From Vandiemenella viatica (lineage: Eukaryota > Arthropoda > Insecta > Orthoptera > Morabidae), in NCBI GenBank assembly GCA_031002005.1, contig CM061919.1, positions 176,993,121 to 177,057,120 of the forward strand: 64,000 bases of DNA, read 5' to 3'. Position numbers and translations under genes: made by a program. Within the stretch, counting starts at the first letter, position 1; each line of letters starts with the position of its first letter. Positions 23,966 to 35,317 of the stretch are shown one piece after another. The notes beneath the pieces are model-generated. The model did not search any database. It worked only from the letters and a program-made list of their open reading frames with translations, and was not told the DNA's origin.

Positions 23966-26747
23966 GATTGTTACCATAATAACACGATGTTTTCAGGAAG
24001 TAACTGTATTTGGAAAAACGATAACCGTCTGAAAGTCGCGGTACCTGTTATACGCTTAGAGCCCAGCTCTACACGTCATTGCAATCGTGATAGTTCCGTA
24101 AGCTATCAGCCTATCAGTGTTTCACCAGAAAGCAGGCTATGACCAAAGAGTGTTACTCAGCCACTTGTAGGTCTACACTCTCTCGGAGACAAAGTTCAAA
24201 TAACAAGTGCAGACAGCTCCTTCTGGCCATACTATTGATCCAGGCATAAGAAAAATATATAAACATTAAAGTTATTACAGTACAGCCCTGCGATAGTCAA
24301 GCTGCTTTAGCGCAACTGTCAGCACAGCCAAGAGTTAAGAACTGCCGCGCTTACAACAGTACACGATTGCAAACAGTTTCAGAAGATTATTCATATGGAT
24401 TTGCCAACCACTAAAGGCTCGCATGGGCATGCTTTTCCGTCCTTTTGCTATTGTAACTACAATTGGGTCTGGAATCTACAATCTGAGCCACAGAGGTTAC
24501 GGTTCTCGTACATACATTCCCTTCACACTAAGCGAATCTGATTCCTGATCTCTAAACATTAACACCACCCGAGTCAAACCAAGTCAATCCGAATCAAAAC
24601 CTCTGTCTCTTTTCTTACCTAGTACCTTCTCTCAGTAGCTTTTGAGCTTGCAGCATGGGTGCAGTAATAATTAACACTATTGTGTTTAGTAGAAGGCAAC
24701 GGCGTAAACAGAAAATGTGTAGGTGGTAAATTCGTAAAATAAATCGAAAAAGACCGAATTTTCGAATTTTTCATCATCTACTTCCTGACCTCCAGAATGA
24801 CGAGAATAATTTCTAGATTTTTTTCCTCCAGACGAGTTAGGATTCGTTTCTAATACTACTTGATTTGATGGGACCCGAGAGCATAGTTTCATCAAACAAA
24901 CAAAAAACAAACAAAAAAAAAACAAAAACAAAGCCCGAGGGATGCTGTTTCCTTGTGATAAACAAAGTAACCTGTCCCACCATCTGCCTCTCACAGAAAG
25001 CAACAAATGGAGCAATTATAACAACGGACCTCCTCAAAGATTATTTTTTGATCCCTAAAGGATTTATATCTTGACAAAAGTGAATTTGCTTACTTCAAAG
25101 TTAGGCTGAATGATATTTATGAACAATTATGATTTTTATTTTAATTTCATAATAACATGATGTCTCCTTGTTTTGGTAGTTTAAATAATACAGATTAAAT
25201 TATGATGAAAATGTAAATTTACCTGGAGTGCTTAAATCTTCCCCAATTTTCCTAAACACACAAGTAATAAAATTTCTGTTAGATTCGTTTAGTGTGAAGG
25301 GAGCCTTACCCTTTAGCCAAGCGCTTAAGGAACCTGTCAGTGGGAACACTATACATTCTTCGTATAAGCAATATTCCCCTCCCACCTAGTCCCTTACTTT
25401 TAATTAATTTTTGTTTCACCTGTACATAGCTGTCAGAAACTTAAACTAGTATAATCTTCGTACGCAATACAAAGAGCAAAAATTCCTCGACAGTATTTAC
25501 AAAATTTAAAGAGCAAAAATGAAAGTGCGCTGTCACAAAAACCAAAATTTGATGCATATTTGTACAAATATGTTGTTACGCCATAGACAACCCACAGTGG
25601 GATTATAATTCTTGCGTAATGTTTCAGCCAAAGTTATAGTTTTATTGGAGCATTAATTTTTGATGTAGTGTGCAGCCTCTCGATTGAATTAAGAATTATA
25701 GGTTCTCATCTTGTAAGGTAAAGAATATTATTTCCTTTTTTTATCGGCCGGTGAAGTAGAGTATCAAGACACACGGCGGAGTTTTGAGCTGGATTTTAAG
25801 CTTTACACTGCGAAAATCCCATCAAAAACTGTTCAAAAATTGTTTGTTAGTTTTTTCGTGAGGCCGTTACAATGAAATCCCTAGGAAACGGAGTGCTACT
25901 CGTATGTATATCTGAAGCACCCTGTATATCAGTGCAACTTTTTCAGTAACGTAAATGTTATGTATGGCTGCAAAGTTTACTTTTGCGTCGTAGGAATGTT
26001 TCTGTTTCTACGTCATTGCAGATTCTGCTATTGTAGGTCTTGGGTTCTTTATACTTCAAATAATGACACTAAAAGTCAATCATTCACTCGTGTCTAATTA
26101 CATGGTTTTTATAAATGATCGAAGTGATTTTACAGATTTACTGCAGCTATGTTATTTGACATATTGTCACAAAACTTTACAGTCATATATAACAACTAAA
26201 TAAGTTTTGCAGCTGCGTTTCAAATTTCTGCCACGAGAGTGCAGGCGTGAGCATTCAGTCAAGATGGCGACAGGCGATGACAGAACTGATGATGATGGGC
26301 AATTCCTATCATGTCTTCTATCCTCTCCCTACCTAACAACAGGAGATTATTTTTTTTTGGGCTTATGCTAAAGATTCAGTGTTTAAGCCTCCTCTACCAA
26401 CAAAACCTACCAGAACTTCGAAATTGAATAACAGTGCTTTTCAACATATTGATAGGTAAATGCTGCATCGAGAGTGGAAAGAACTTGATTACCGATTTTA
26501 TATTTGCAGAATCAGAAAGGAGATATGTATAGAGCAAATGAAACGTACCAAAAAACTTTTTGAATTTTTCTATATGAGTGTAAAGTTATGTGACAATATG
26601 TAAACTAATACAGGTTCAGTAAATTTGTGAAATCGCTTCAATAGTTTATAACAACGCTGTATATCTCAAGTGCACGATACATCGCAAGGTCACAGTGAGT
26701 TTTAGCTGTTGGCGGTCTTGACTGATTCTGTGACGTTAGTTTTATAC
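23966..26747. other. Unassigned stretch
   Basis: No gene or repeat family recognised. Contains an A/CAAA-rich tract at 24893-24930 and ordinary AT-rich sequence; open frames are short and lack motifs. Confidence 0.45.
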
Positions 26748-26937
26748 CAGACAAATTTCCAGAAAGCCGGAGAATCGTGCGGCGTGTGTCGCCTCGTGTT
26801 ATCAGGTCCTCCAGTTTGTCCTTGTCAGCCAGGACCTGCTCCTCCTCTGTCCTTGTCACCGCTGTTAATGCGCAGTGAAGCTCCAGGAACGCAGAGGCTT
26901 CTTCCACAAACCGACCACTCCACAAAGGAGCAGCTCG
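26748..26937 (-). CDS. Candidate internal coding exon, unidentified
   Basis: On the minus strand a pyrimidine-rich stretch ends TTCTTGGTAG, directly followed by an open frame RAAPLWSGRFVEEASAFLEL, then HCALTAVTRTEEEQVLADKD and KLEDLITRGDTRRTILRLSG. A possible donor, CTG/GTATAA, ends the exon at 26748, though the frame stays open beyond it to about 26638. The peptide is charged, helix-prone and of normal amino-acid complexity, and G+C is higher than in flanking DNA. I recognise no family and see no partner exon nearby. It may instead be a chance frame or a transposon fragment. Confidence 0.3.
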
Positions 26938-27743
26938 CTACCAAGAAAAGCACTCTTATGAAGGAAACAGAAACGAAAAAAAGGTGATCCACCACTCAGA
27001 CACCAGAGTCTAAACTGAAGGGTAAGGGATGGGTTTTGCGGATTCGTGGTTTCAATCCGAATACAGAAACACTATATTAGGTTTACGTTGAATTTACTTA
27101 AAGAGTCAGCAGAAAAAAAGATTAAAAGACACTTTGACGGTGTAAAAATACTTGAAACAGCAGCAGAGAAATAGTAAATTTGTTTATCATCTATAAAACA
27201 CTGCTGCCTGATGACTGGAGAAATAAATAAATACTTTCCGTGTTAAACTGTTTTGCACGTTTCTGTGTGTTTTGCTATGGTAGATGCTTTCTCTATTTTT
27301 AACGTAATGAATAAACTGCATAAGTGTTGACCTTTTTTTATCGTCTGAGTTAGTGAATAAGAGCTTCCGTCAATATGCTGCCACTTTAAATTTGTTTCTG
27401 GTGTTTTCTGCATGACGCCCAATACCTCTAACACTTTACGGAATTTTTAATCCATTTTCTTAAATGTGGAGGTAATATGATATTCATTTTTTTTAAATTG
27501 AAAATAAAACGAAATAAAAAATTGATAAATGCTTTCTTTTCGTCATTTAGTGAAATAATACCCAAGTTTGTTTTTTTATTTATTTTGTAATAATCCGGTA
27601 TGTCGTAGGTCAAAAGTCTCAGTTGCCGCTTTTTAATAGCTGCGTGGTAGTACCTGTGATAGAGAGAGCAAAATAAAATCATTAAACGTGGTGTTTGAAG
27701 ATAGTAAAATTCCAAAAATTAATAAAAATACCAATTTTTTACC
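26938..27743. other. Unassigned stretch
   Basis: AT-rich; no motif, domain or repeat ends recognised. Confidence 0.45.
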
Positions 27744-27962
27744 CGCCAGTGTGGCTCAGTGCGCTGAGGCGTAGAATACTGGATCGAGAGGGTACAACAG
27801 GACCGGGCACGAGTGCAGGTACCTGCAATCCCAAATGCAGTTTTTAGGCGGTTTGACACAGTCATCTAGGCGAATACTGGAACGATTCCCAACATCCACC
27901 TCATAAACTACAAAATTCACAGGCAAAAAATACACTTATTACACAGAACACTCAAAGTTAGG
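27744..27962 (+). mobile_element. SINE-B copy
   Basis: Starts CCGCCAGTGTGGCTCAGTGC GCTGAGGCG and continues through GGTACAACAGGACCGGGCAC and CACCTCATAAACTACAAAAT to AAATACACTTATTACACAG. Truncated relative to the 51.3 kb copy. Confidence 0.85.
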
Positions 27963-27997
27963 CTTTTCACCGACACAGACTTCCCTCCAATAGATTA

Positions 27998-28705
27998 GGC
28001 AGCGTCCATAAACCACGTTGCTCCATTCTGGCCTCTTGTGAGTCACCCTTCCCCACCTTCCCTTCCCCCCCCCCACGTAGTGGCTTTTGTTTCTACCCCC
28101 CCCCCCCCTCACGTACCACGTAGCTTTTTCTCCTATTGACTTTGTACTGTTTTTCGCTTGTCAGACTATCGAAAATTACATAAATTACGTGAGGTGTTTT
28201 TTCGGATTTCCGGACCTCCTCCTGTGGTGTGATCTGGTCCGACCCCTCCCCCCTCTGGTGAGATCTTGGTCCGTGTGACCCCCCTCCCCCCCCTAGAAAT
28301 CGCCCTTGCAACTTTTTGAGATCTTTGAGATCTTTTTTTTTTAGGTCTCACCCTTCCAAAGCCAGTTACATCCTCACTTTCCTACGAAATACTTCCTTAA
28401 AATCGACTTTCGCGTCATTTCCGTTGATCCCCCACCCCCTTGGTGAGATTTCGCCGGAACCCCCCCTATTTCACCTCACCTCACGTAATTTATGGACGCC
28501 CCCACTCTGAGATAACTAAATGACGGAAATAAATATTTACATGCTGTTGTGTGTTCTGAACCTCATTTTAACTGTGACAAATAATATGAATGGAAAGCTA
28601 CGTGTCCTGGTTCGGAGCCCCCATCCCTCCCCCCACGTAGCCCAGTGTAGCTTTCCATCCAACCCCCCCCCCTAGACCGTGCCAAAGAAGTTTATGGACG
28701 CTCCC
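27998..28705. mobile_element. Family E TIR element interrupted by a family D element
   Basis: Ends GGCAGCGTCCATAAACCACG and, mirrored, GGGAGCGTCCATAAACTTCT; exact TTA duplication at 27995-27997 and 28706-28708. It carries CCCC-rich patches, ATATGAATGGAAAGCTACGT and ACGTAGCTTT on both halves. The halves are separated by the family D insertion at about 28171-28503, which is absent in the 8.3 kb relative. Confidence 0.85.
28171..28503. mobile_element. Family D TIR element nested in family E
   Basis: Right end TCACGTAATTTATGGACGCC then CCC; left end is eroded but keeps ATAAATTACGTGAGGTGTTT. Interior contains GATCTGGTCCGACCCC, GGTGAGATTTCGCC, AAAATCGACTTTCGCGTCAT and C/T-rich tracts, all shared with the other D copies. 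Confidence 0.85.
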
Positions 28706-28887
28706 TTAGGAACGCCGAGACTATAATTGGCATGAACTCAATTCCTCCCCGTCCCCCTAATCCCATGATTCAAGAGGTACTTGGTGGCCAAATATGAAAA
28801 GGGGAGAGGCGGGAAAAATTATTTTTAATTTGTAATAAGGAAAGGGATGTAAAATGTGCTTCTATGCGGAAACCATCATTACTCTAA

Positions 28888-28965
28888 GGCAAGGCTGCTC
28901 AACCTTTTTAACAGTCGGGCCAAATGGACGATCTAAAAATGTGTGGCGGGCCATATTTTTCATTT
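28888..28965 (+). mobile_element. hAT-like element end
   Basis: AGGCTGCTCAACCTTTTTAA followed by GCGGGCCATATTTTTC resembles the terminal region of hAT elements of the CAGGGGTGGCCAAC type. No partner end with an 8-bp duplication was found, so extent is unknown. Confidence 0.4.
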
Positions 28966-29289
28966 TTGTTTCTTTTAATAAACAATGAGTGTAAAAGTCC
29001 CAATATTCTGTAATTTAATTGTCTTTTATTTAAATAATACAATAAATCATCTTCTGCCAAATGTAAAAACAAAATTCTATGTCACAAAAATCTAAAAAAA
29101 AAAAAAAATAAAAAAAAACCTGGGGTAATTGGCACAATCAATGTGATTTCTGACATTGTTTCTGCATTAATAATTTTCCTATTCATCAGTAATTCATTTG
29201 TAATTCTTTTGATTACTTTGGATGAAGATAACGGTAGAAATTTTCATTGGTTCCTGACAGCAGTATAGAAGAGGTGATGGAACATAAAT

Positions 29290-29408
29290 CGCGATCACCA
29301 TATTTTGGAAGACGCGTATTCGAATCCCCGTCTGGCCTTCCAGATTTCGGTTTTCTTGTTTCCCGAAATCTCTCCAAGTAAATGCCGGGATGGTTCCTTC
29401 AAAAAAAA
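29290..29408 (+). mobile_element. SINE-A fragment
   Basis: Half of the tRNA head (GACGCGTATTCGAATCCCCG) plus CCAGATTTCGGTTTTCTTG and ATGCCGGGATGGTTCCTTC, ending in an A-run. The 5' part of the head is diverged. Confidence 0.75.
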
Positions 29409-29516
29409 TTGTAATCTGCCACCATGATTCCTCGTTCTAAGTAACTCTTTCCTAAAATATCATTTTCAAAACATGCATTTATGACATATTCGTGGGAACC
29501 GTACTTTTGCCAGCAA

Positions 29517-29583
29517 CGTTGTTGTAGTTGTTATTATTGTAATTATTATTATTATCATTATTATTGCTGTTGTTGTTTTTGTA
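29517..29583 (+). repeat. TTA/TTG trinucleotide microsatellite
   Basis: Interrupted runs of TTATTATTA and GTTGTTGTTG; no other content. Confidence 0.85.
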
Positions 29584-30189
29584 ACATTTTATTGCTTTAA
29601 TTGGCTTTCCACAAATTTCAAAGACAGTTAATTGTATATAATTGTGTTCCCAAAAGATTTCGAAGTTCTTTCCGTGGTTCATAAAAATAGGCAGATTGGA
29701 TAGCACTGTGACATTCCTGACATGCTACAGTAAGGATGCGGATTAGATACATGAGCACATCGAGGCGGGAGATGAGACATGATCATCTTTTTCCTTTCCA
29801 TGGATTACTCCTAATTATTCTACCCACATCCTTCATCACTAATATATACCTCGTACACTCCCACCACTTTCTTTACCTACCTCCCATCGTCCAACGAATC
29901 GCAGTGCGGCTAATTTATCATATCAGTTGCCAATTGTGTTCTGCAAACAGTAGCCACTCTCATTTACACTTGAAACAATACTACCCATTTTACAAACATC
30001 GCTTCCAAAACAATGTTTCAAAGGATGTTAGACAGTGAAAGGAGTACTGTACGGTAGCAAAATGGTTACTGCGTTGGAATTTAGTGTTACAGTGAGGAGG
30101 CGTTCATTAATTACGTGAAGGCAACGCAATGCAAATAAGTAACAAATAGACTCCGTTTGTTCACGAGTAAAAAGTTAACAATTCAGTTG
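29584..30189. other. Unassigned stretch
   Basis: A 100-codon open frame at 29736-30038 (plus) has no recognisable motif and biased H/Y/L composition; nothing else recognised. Confidence 0.4.
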
Positions 30190-30800
30190 TTGGCATGGTT
30201 GATTCCCTGAAGTATCTGGGCGTAATGGTACAAAGCAACATGAAATGGGACTTGCACGTACCTGTAACTTCCGTCGTAGTTAAAGCTAATTCTATGTTAC
30301 GATTCATAGATAATATTTTGAGAAGTTTTAATGCTCATACAAAGGAAATAGTGTACAAAACACTAGTGCGTCCACATTTGGATTACTGTTGTGGTGTTTG
30401 GGATTCGTATCGCAAAGGATTGATTGACACGTTAGAGAAAGTACTGGATTCGTGACTGTTAGTTACAGTCCTTACGATAGTGTCACAGAATTGATACAAA
30501 GATTGGGCTGGGATTGTTTGGCAGACAGACGACGTTGTTTTCGTTTGAATTTATTGGAGAATATGCGAAATTCTTTAATTTACGAGTACAATGAAATACT
30601 TCTTCCACCAACCTACTTAGGTCGCAATGACAGGAGGGATAAGATTACAGAAATAAGATGCCGTACTGATGCTTTTTATTCTTCCTTTCCTCGTTCTGTT
30701 CGGGATTGGAATGTACAAAATTAAGATAGGTGCTTAACACCCTATGCCATCCACAATATTTGTGAATTGCAGAGTATAGATGTAGATGTAAATGTAGGTG
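30190..30800 (+). pseudogene. LINE reverse transcriptase C-terminus, second copy
   Basis: Reads VDSLKYLGVMVQSNMKWDLH, VKANSMLRFIDNILRS, KTLVRPHLDYCCGVWDSYRK and LEKV, then a frameshift near 30440. It continues as LIQRLGWDCLADRRRCFRLN, then YLGRNDRRDKITEIRCRTDA and a stop. The 3' end shows GAGTATAGATGTAGATGTAA, the short TGTAGA-type terminal repeat common in CR1/L2-like LINEs. Same domain region as 13302-13975 but a different subfamily by sequence. 5'-truncated. Confidence 0.85.
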
Positions 30801-30871
30801 GTTTTCCTAGGCGGCGTATGTATCGACGAGGCGACCAAACGCGTGATCTCCGGTTTAAGTGAAATTAAAAA

Positions 30872-30930
30872 ATTTATTTTTTATTTATCGCTTTACGCCT
30901 AAACGACGTCGAAGTAATTAGAGGCGAGAG
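30872..30930 (-). mobile_element. SINE-A tail fragment
   Basis: Minus-strand tail block: CTCTCGCCTCTAATTACTTC then GACGTCGTTTAGGCGTAAAG and an A/T run. Head and body are absent. Confidence 0.65.
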
Positions 30931-31182
30931 AAAATTCAAAGAGACGCTCTCACAAAGCAACGTACAATATTTTGGGATTCACGTGACGCTTGACGTTTTG
31001 CTAGTGGATCTCCTGCCAAGAGGGACAACCATAAACTGAAGTGACTAGTGTGACCTTGAGGAAAAGTCGGAGTGCTATCCAGAATAAAAACAGAGTGGCC
31101 TTCTTTCTTTCGAGTTTCCTCGCGGTACGACAGTGCAAGGCCACATAGAACTGTTCAGACACAAAGTCTCACAGGCTTCCTT

Positions 31183-31425
31183 ATGACCGAGTGTGGTGAG
31201 TGAGCGGTAACGCTTTGGCCTCTCATTCGGGAGGACGCAGGTCCGAATCCCCTTCCGGGCATCCAGATTTCAGTTTTCCCATGGTTTCCCGAAATCACTC
31301 CATGTGAATCCCGGGATGGTTCCTTCAAAGTACCATGGCCGAATTCCTTCCTGATACTTGCCCCTATTTTTTCGCCTCTAATGAACTCGAAATTGAGGAG
31401 GCGTTAAGACCAAAAAAAACCCCAA
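31183..31425 (+). mobile_element. SINE-A copy, near full length
   Basis: Head ACCGAGTGTGGTGAGTGAGC and box B-like GGTCCGAATCC, body CCAGATTTCAGTTTTCCCAT, GATGGTTCCTTCAAAG, GGCCGAATTCCTTCC, tail GAGGCGTTAAGACC and an A-run. Diverged from the 51.8 kb copy by scattered substitutions. Confidence 0.88.
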
Positions 31426-31527
31426 TTGGCAGTTATTGGGAACAGAAGTGAAAACTTGAAACGATGAATATCATGCACGCGACATATCATACTTATTACT
31501 ACAGAAAATACTAAATAATAACAATTC

Positions 31528-31816
31528 AGTGTGGCCGTAATTACCTGGTGATAAGGTTTCTATTGGCTGCGTATTCCACCCCTGTCTTAGACGCCTTGAC
31601 CTAACCCAGTAGTGCTACCAAGTGTAGAGGACCTACAGTTTAACGTGAAATCCGAACCACGGAAGCGTTCTGCGTACTCCACATTACACAGCAAGCTATG
31701 TCAGAGCTGAAGGTATATTTAAGGGTCTATGAAAATCCCTGCTGAGACAGGGATTCGAACCGGGGCCTTTCATTCCCCAGTAAGACACCTCAACAACTGA
31801 GCCACCAGACCGCTGT
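31528..31816 (-). mobile_element. SINE-C copy
   Basis: The tRNA-like head lies at 31750-31816 on the minus strand (AGCGGTCTGGTGGCTCAGTT, box B GGTTCGAATCCC). Body includes GAACGCTTCCGTGGTTCGG and AACTGTAGGTCCTCTACACT. The distal segment (31528-31600) recurs at 37585-37680. Confidence 0.8.
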
Positions 31817-31825
31817 AGTTATACT

Positions 31826-32190
31826 GTTAACATTAGCATGACGGTAACACGAACTGATAAGATTTTACCCATCCAAAAATCGCCCAACGCGCCTAATGAA
31901 GTTTTCACTTCAAAAACAAAAAATCTAACTTGGTCCACAACCCTAAGGTTGGTCGAATTTCCCCAACGAGCTGTACCAAGCTATTGTGTCAGAGGCAGAC
32001 ATGCCAATTCCTTTCCTCAGGGGCCTACAGTTTAACGCGGAATGAGAACTATTGAACGTCCCTGCGTAGCTCATAATTATAATGAAATGCAACTCCTAAA
32101 AATTCCTGCTCATCACGGGATTTGAGCCTGAGACCGCAGAGTGAAACTGGTGGAAGTAAGCACCATAACTGATGAGCAGCCAGGCCGCCT
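31826..32190 (-). mobile_element. SINE-C copy with longer shared distal part
   Basis: Minus-strand head near 32120-32185 is diverged. The body has AACTGTAGGCCCCTGAGG, GCATGTCTGCCTCTGACA and CCTTAGGGTTGTGGACC. The distal part 31826-31920 (CCATCCAAAAATCGCCCAA, AGTTTTCACTTCAAAAAC) recurs at 32492-32665, so the repeat unit is larger than the SINE-C core. Confidence 0.7.
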
Positions 32191-32219
32191 TGGTGTGTTC
32201 TAAACTATGCTAAGTACTA

Positions 32220-32452
32220 TCAAAATCCGATAAAAACTGTGTGTTTGTATGAACAACGTTGACAGAAATTAGGGTGAGAAGGAAAGGATTAGAGGTTTTA
32301 GTATTTTGTAAATCAAATGTAAACAGTATTTTTCTATTTGCTTTGAAGTATACGTACGCAAAGTTCCATCAAAATCAGATAAAAACTTTTTGTATGAAGA
32401 ACATTGGCAAAAAACAAAACAAACAAACATTCATTTCTATATATTAGATAGA
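32220..32452 (-). mobile_element. Fragment of the TATATATAAA-GATGAATGT repeat family
   Basis: On the minus strand this begins AATATATAGAAATGAATGTT TGTTTG and contains GATGGAACTTTGCGTACGT, paralleling 57856-58010 (ATATATAAAGATGAATGTGT, GAAACTTTGCATACTTATC). 3' end not found. Confidence 0.5.
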
Positions 32453-32491
32453 AGTATAACATGCCATACGTATTGCTACAGAAATAGTAAT

Positions 32492-33068
32492 AACATTGGT
32501 GACGCTAACTCATAAGAATTTTCCCATCCAAAAGTCGCCCAATGCGAATATCATACACGCAACACTTATAGCATATCGCTGACGGGAAGTCGCAAGCTTG
32601 TAGATTTACTACCGTCCAAACATCCCCTGTCACGTGTGTAGAAAAGTTTTCACTTCAAAAATCGTCGTCCAGCACTTCAACAGCGACGTTGAAGTGGAAA
32701 TGCCCGCAAAGATTTTTCTCACAAGGGGCAGGATTCTAAAAATCATGATTAGTTAAAAACGTTGTGACGAATCTTAAAACGGTCGTGAAACCTTGGAGGA
32801 AAGTGGAACTATGTTCGTTCGATTGTCACGTAAAAAAAATCAAAATTCTCTAAATGTATTGGGGAAAAAAAAGGGCCGTAGGTTGGATCCTCCCAAAGAA
32901 AGCGTACTAAGACAGTGTGTCAGACGACCAGTTCTTCTCCTCCGGGACCTGCAGTTTATCGTGGAATCCGAACCATGGAGCGTCCTGATATGAACAAAAC
33001 AAAGCCCGTAAAAATTCCTGCCTACAGCGGGATTGAAAACGCTTTATCCATCAAGCTATCGTACTGTT
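32492..33068 (-). mobile_element. SINE-C copy, diverged, with distal repeat
   Basis: Head-proximal part 32870-33068 on the minus strand: AACTGCAGGTCCCGGAGGAG, GGTCGTCTGACACACTGTC, GGAGGATCCAACCTACGG. The distal part at 32492-32665 matches the same part of the preceding copy. The middle (32666-32870) is not recognised. Confidence 0.6.
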
Positions 33069-33191
33069 CTACTATACACTCAGTATTTTTTTCATGACTG
33101 AAAAATGGACCCTATTGAAGAAAATAGCCTCCATACTGCAGAGCTACTAGCTATATCAAAACACAGATTTAAAGTCAAAATAATAATGAAC

Positions 33192-33245
33192 CGAGCCTGG
33201 TGGAGGAATGGTTAACTTTCGGACCTGGCATTCCAGAGGACATCA
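33192..33245 (+). mobile_element. SINE-A head fragment
   Basis: CCGAGCCTGGTGGAGGAATG GTTAACTTTCGGACCTGGCA TTC matches the first 50 bp of SINE-A and then stops. Confidence 0.6.
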
Positions 33246-34464
33246 TTTTTATACCTGTTGCGCCCATATTAGGGGGCACCGCTGTCAATAGTGTCTATGT
33301 TGTGAAATGTAATGATAGTGGAATGATCAGAAACTAAGGTTACTAGGCCAAAATTCCTGGTGTATGTCCGTTATTAATACTGTGTGGTAATTCTAAGACA
33401 TGCGGTTGGCAACTGAGCAGAGTTTCATCCACATGCCACCAACAGCCCTAGTTGTCAGGTACACGCAAATGGCGATTCGTATGGAAAACTGGTCTCGCGA
33501 AGAAATCCGCTCAGTTATTTGATTTGTGTGTGCGAAACATGTAACCGCGTCTGAAATTCATCTGGAGCTGGAACAGGTGTACGGCAAGACTGTAATATCT
33601 GATCAGTATGGCGCAGAATGGTGTCGAAAGTTTGAGGCCGGTAAAGAAATTGTCACCGACGAGGATCGCAGTTGAAGTGGTTTCGCTGGGACCTCATCGA
33701 CCACCCTTCCTACAGCCCGGACTGCACTCCAAGTGACTTTTTCCTCACTTGAAGGAGCACCTAGGACGTCTACGATTCGCTTCAGTCACTACACTAGTGA
33801 TGGGCAAACCGATTCTTTTTGATGAATCGTTTGGAATCGATTCACTCCTCGCTGAGAATCGATTCTTTTAAACGACTCTTCGATTCTTTTCACATGATAT
33901 TTTTAATGAGGAAAATAGATAACGAGTTATTAACCAACAAGAAGGAAATGATTAACAAATTCTAACTAAAATAATAACATTTGTTTTTGATAGTTAAATT
34001 GTAAGTTATTTATTGCAAAAACAATTTATTTTATTATTTAAACAAATGAAAACACTAATTTTACAATAAAAATGATTCAATTTACTTATGAAAACTACAC
34101 AAGTTTTTTATTGCTATTTACAAAAAGCATTTTCGTTAGTTTTTGTGATGTGAGCCGACTTCTCTTTTCAGTCATTAACTGTCCAGCTTTCGAGCAGGCT
34201 CTCCACTAACTATTTGAGCGCCCTTGCGCAATACCGATTACGCCGCCCCCTGTCTAACTACAACCAGTGGTGGATCTGGGAATTTTCCGAACCGGGTCAA
34301 CAAAATGTGATATTGCCACACTGTGAAATTTTCAAGGCTTGCAGCTAATTGTTGTCAAACCTCATTACTGATTCTAAGCCTTGTTGCAGATTGTAATTGT
34401 CGATTGAGATTGTTGATTTAGATTGTTGATTTTGTAGGTGGCATGTTTGTTACACGTCTCGCTA

Positions 34465-34730
34465 GAGGGCGTCCATAAACCACGTAGAGGTGAGGTGGAG
34501 GGGGTTGGAAGGTGGGATTCCGAGCCAGGCCAAATAGCTTTTCATTCATATTATTTGTCACACTTAAAATGAGATACAGAACACTCAACACCATGTAAAT
34601 ATTTATTTCCGTCATGGAAAAAACTACGTGGGGAGAGGGGGGTTAGAGACATAAGCCACGTCGAGTTACTTGGGGGGAGGGAGGGTTCACAAGAAGCCAA
34701 AATGGAGCTACATGGTTTTATGGACGCCCC
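34465..34730. mobile_element. Family E TIR element, complete 266 bp
   Basis: Ends GAGGGCGTCCATAAACCACG and mirrored GGGGCGTCCATAAAACCATG. Flanks CTA (left) and TTA (right) are one base apart, consistent with an aged 3-bp duplication. Interior carries AATAGCTTTTCATTCATATT and GTCACACTTAAAATGAGA as in the other E copies, in opposite orientation. Confidence 0.82.
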
Positions 34731-34918
34731 TTACATATGCTCCAATTTTACTCCATAAATTTGGCAAATTTTTTGAATTTGCCGGATGGTGCTTTTCTTA
34801 AATTAAACAGCGTATCACTAGCATTTTACCTACAAACCAATAAATCAGTGTTTGTTAAAATGGCATAATTTAAATTTTAAATTTTATATTTATTTTCTTG
34901 GTTTCAGTATTAGTATTT

Positions 34919-35317
34919 TGGGGGACGTCCAGAAATTACGAGAGGCTATTTTCCGGAAATCTAGACCCCCTCCCCCCCTCCGCGAGACTTGGTGAGATTT
35001 TGCCGGCCCCCCCCCCTTCCCCGTTGGTGAGATTTCATGAGATTTTCACGGAACCCCCACCCCCCAGTTGTTCGACCAGGAGAAGTTTCGAGACTTTTTT
35101 TAGCTGTCGTGCTCCTCGAAAGAATGATACCCCCTCAAAAGCCGGTTTTTGGCCCTATAAACTGGTATTTTTTACGCTTTTTTTAGTTCTACACTCGTTC
35201 AAGTTCAAAATTTCACGTGAGATCCGTCGACCCCCCCCCCCCCTTGGTGAGATTTCGTGAGATTTTCCGGACCCCTTCCCCCCCTAAAAAGTCTCACGTA
35301 ATTTCTGGACGCTCCCC
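34919..35317. mobile_element. Family D TIR element, about 400 bp
   Basis: Ends GGGGGACGTCCAGAAATTAC and mirrored GGGGAGCGTCCAGAAATTAC. Body: GTGAGATTTTGCCGG, two GGTGAGATTTCGTGAGATTT blocks, TTTTTTTAGCTGTCGTG, AAAGCCGGTTTTTGG, runs of 9 to 13 C. Inserted in the hAT element. Confidence 0.85.
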
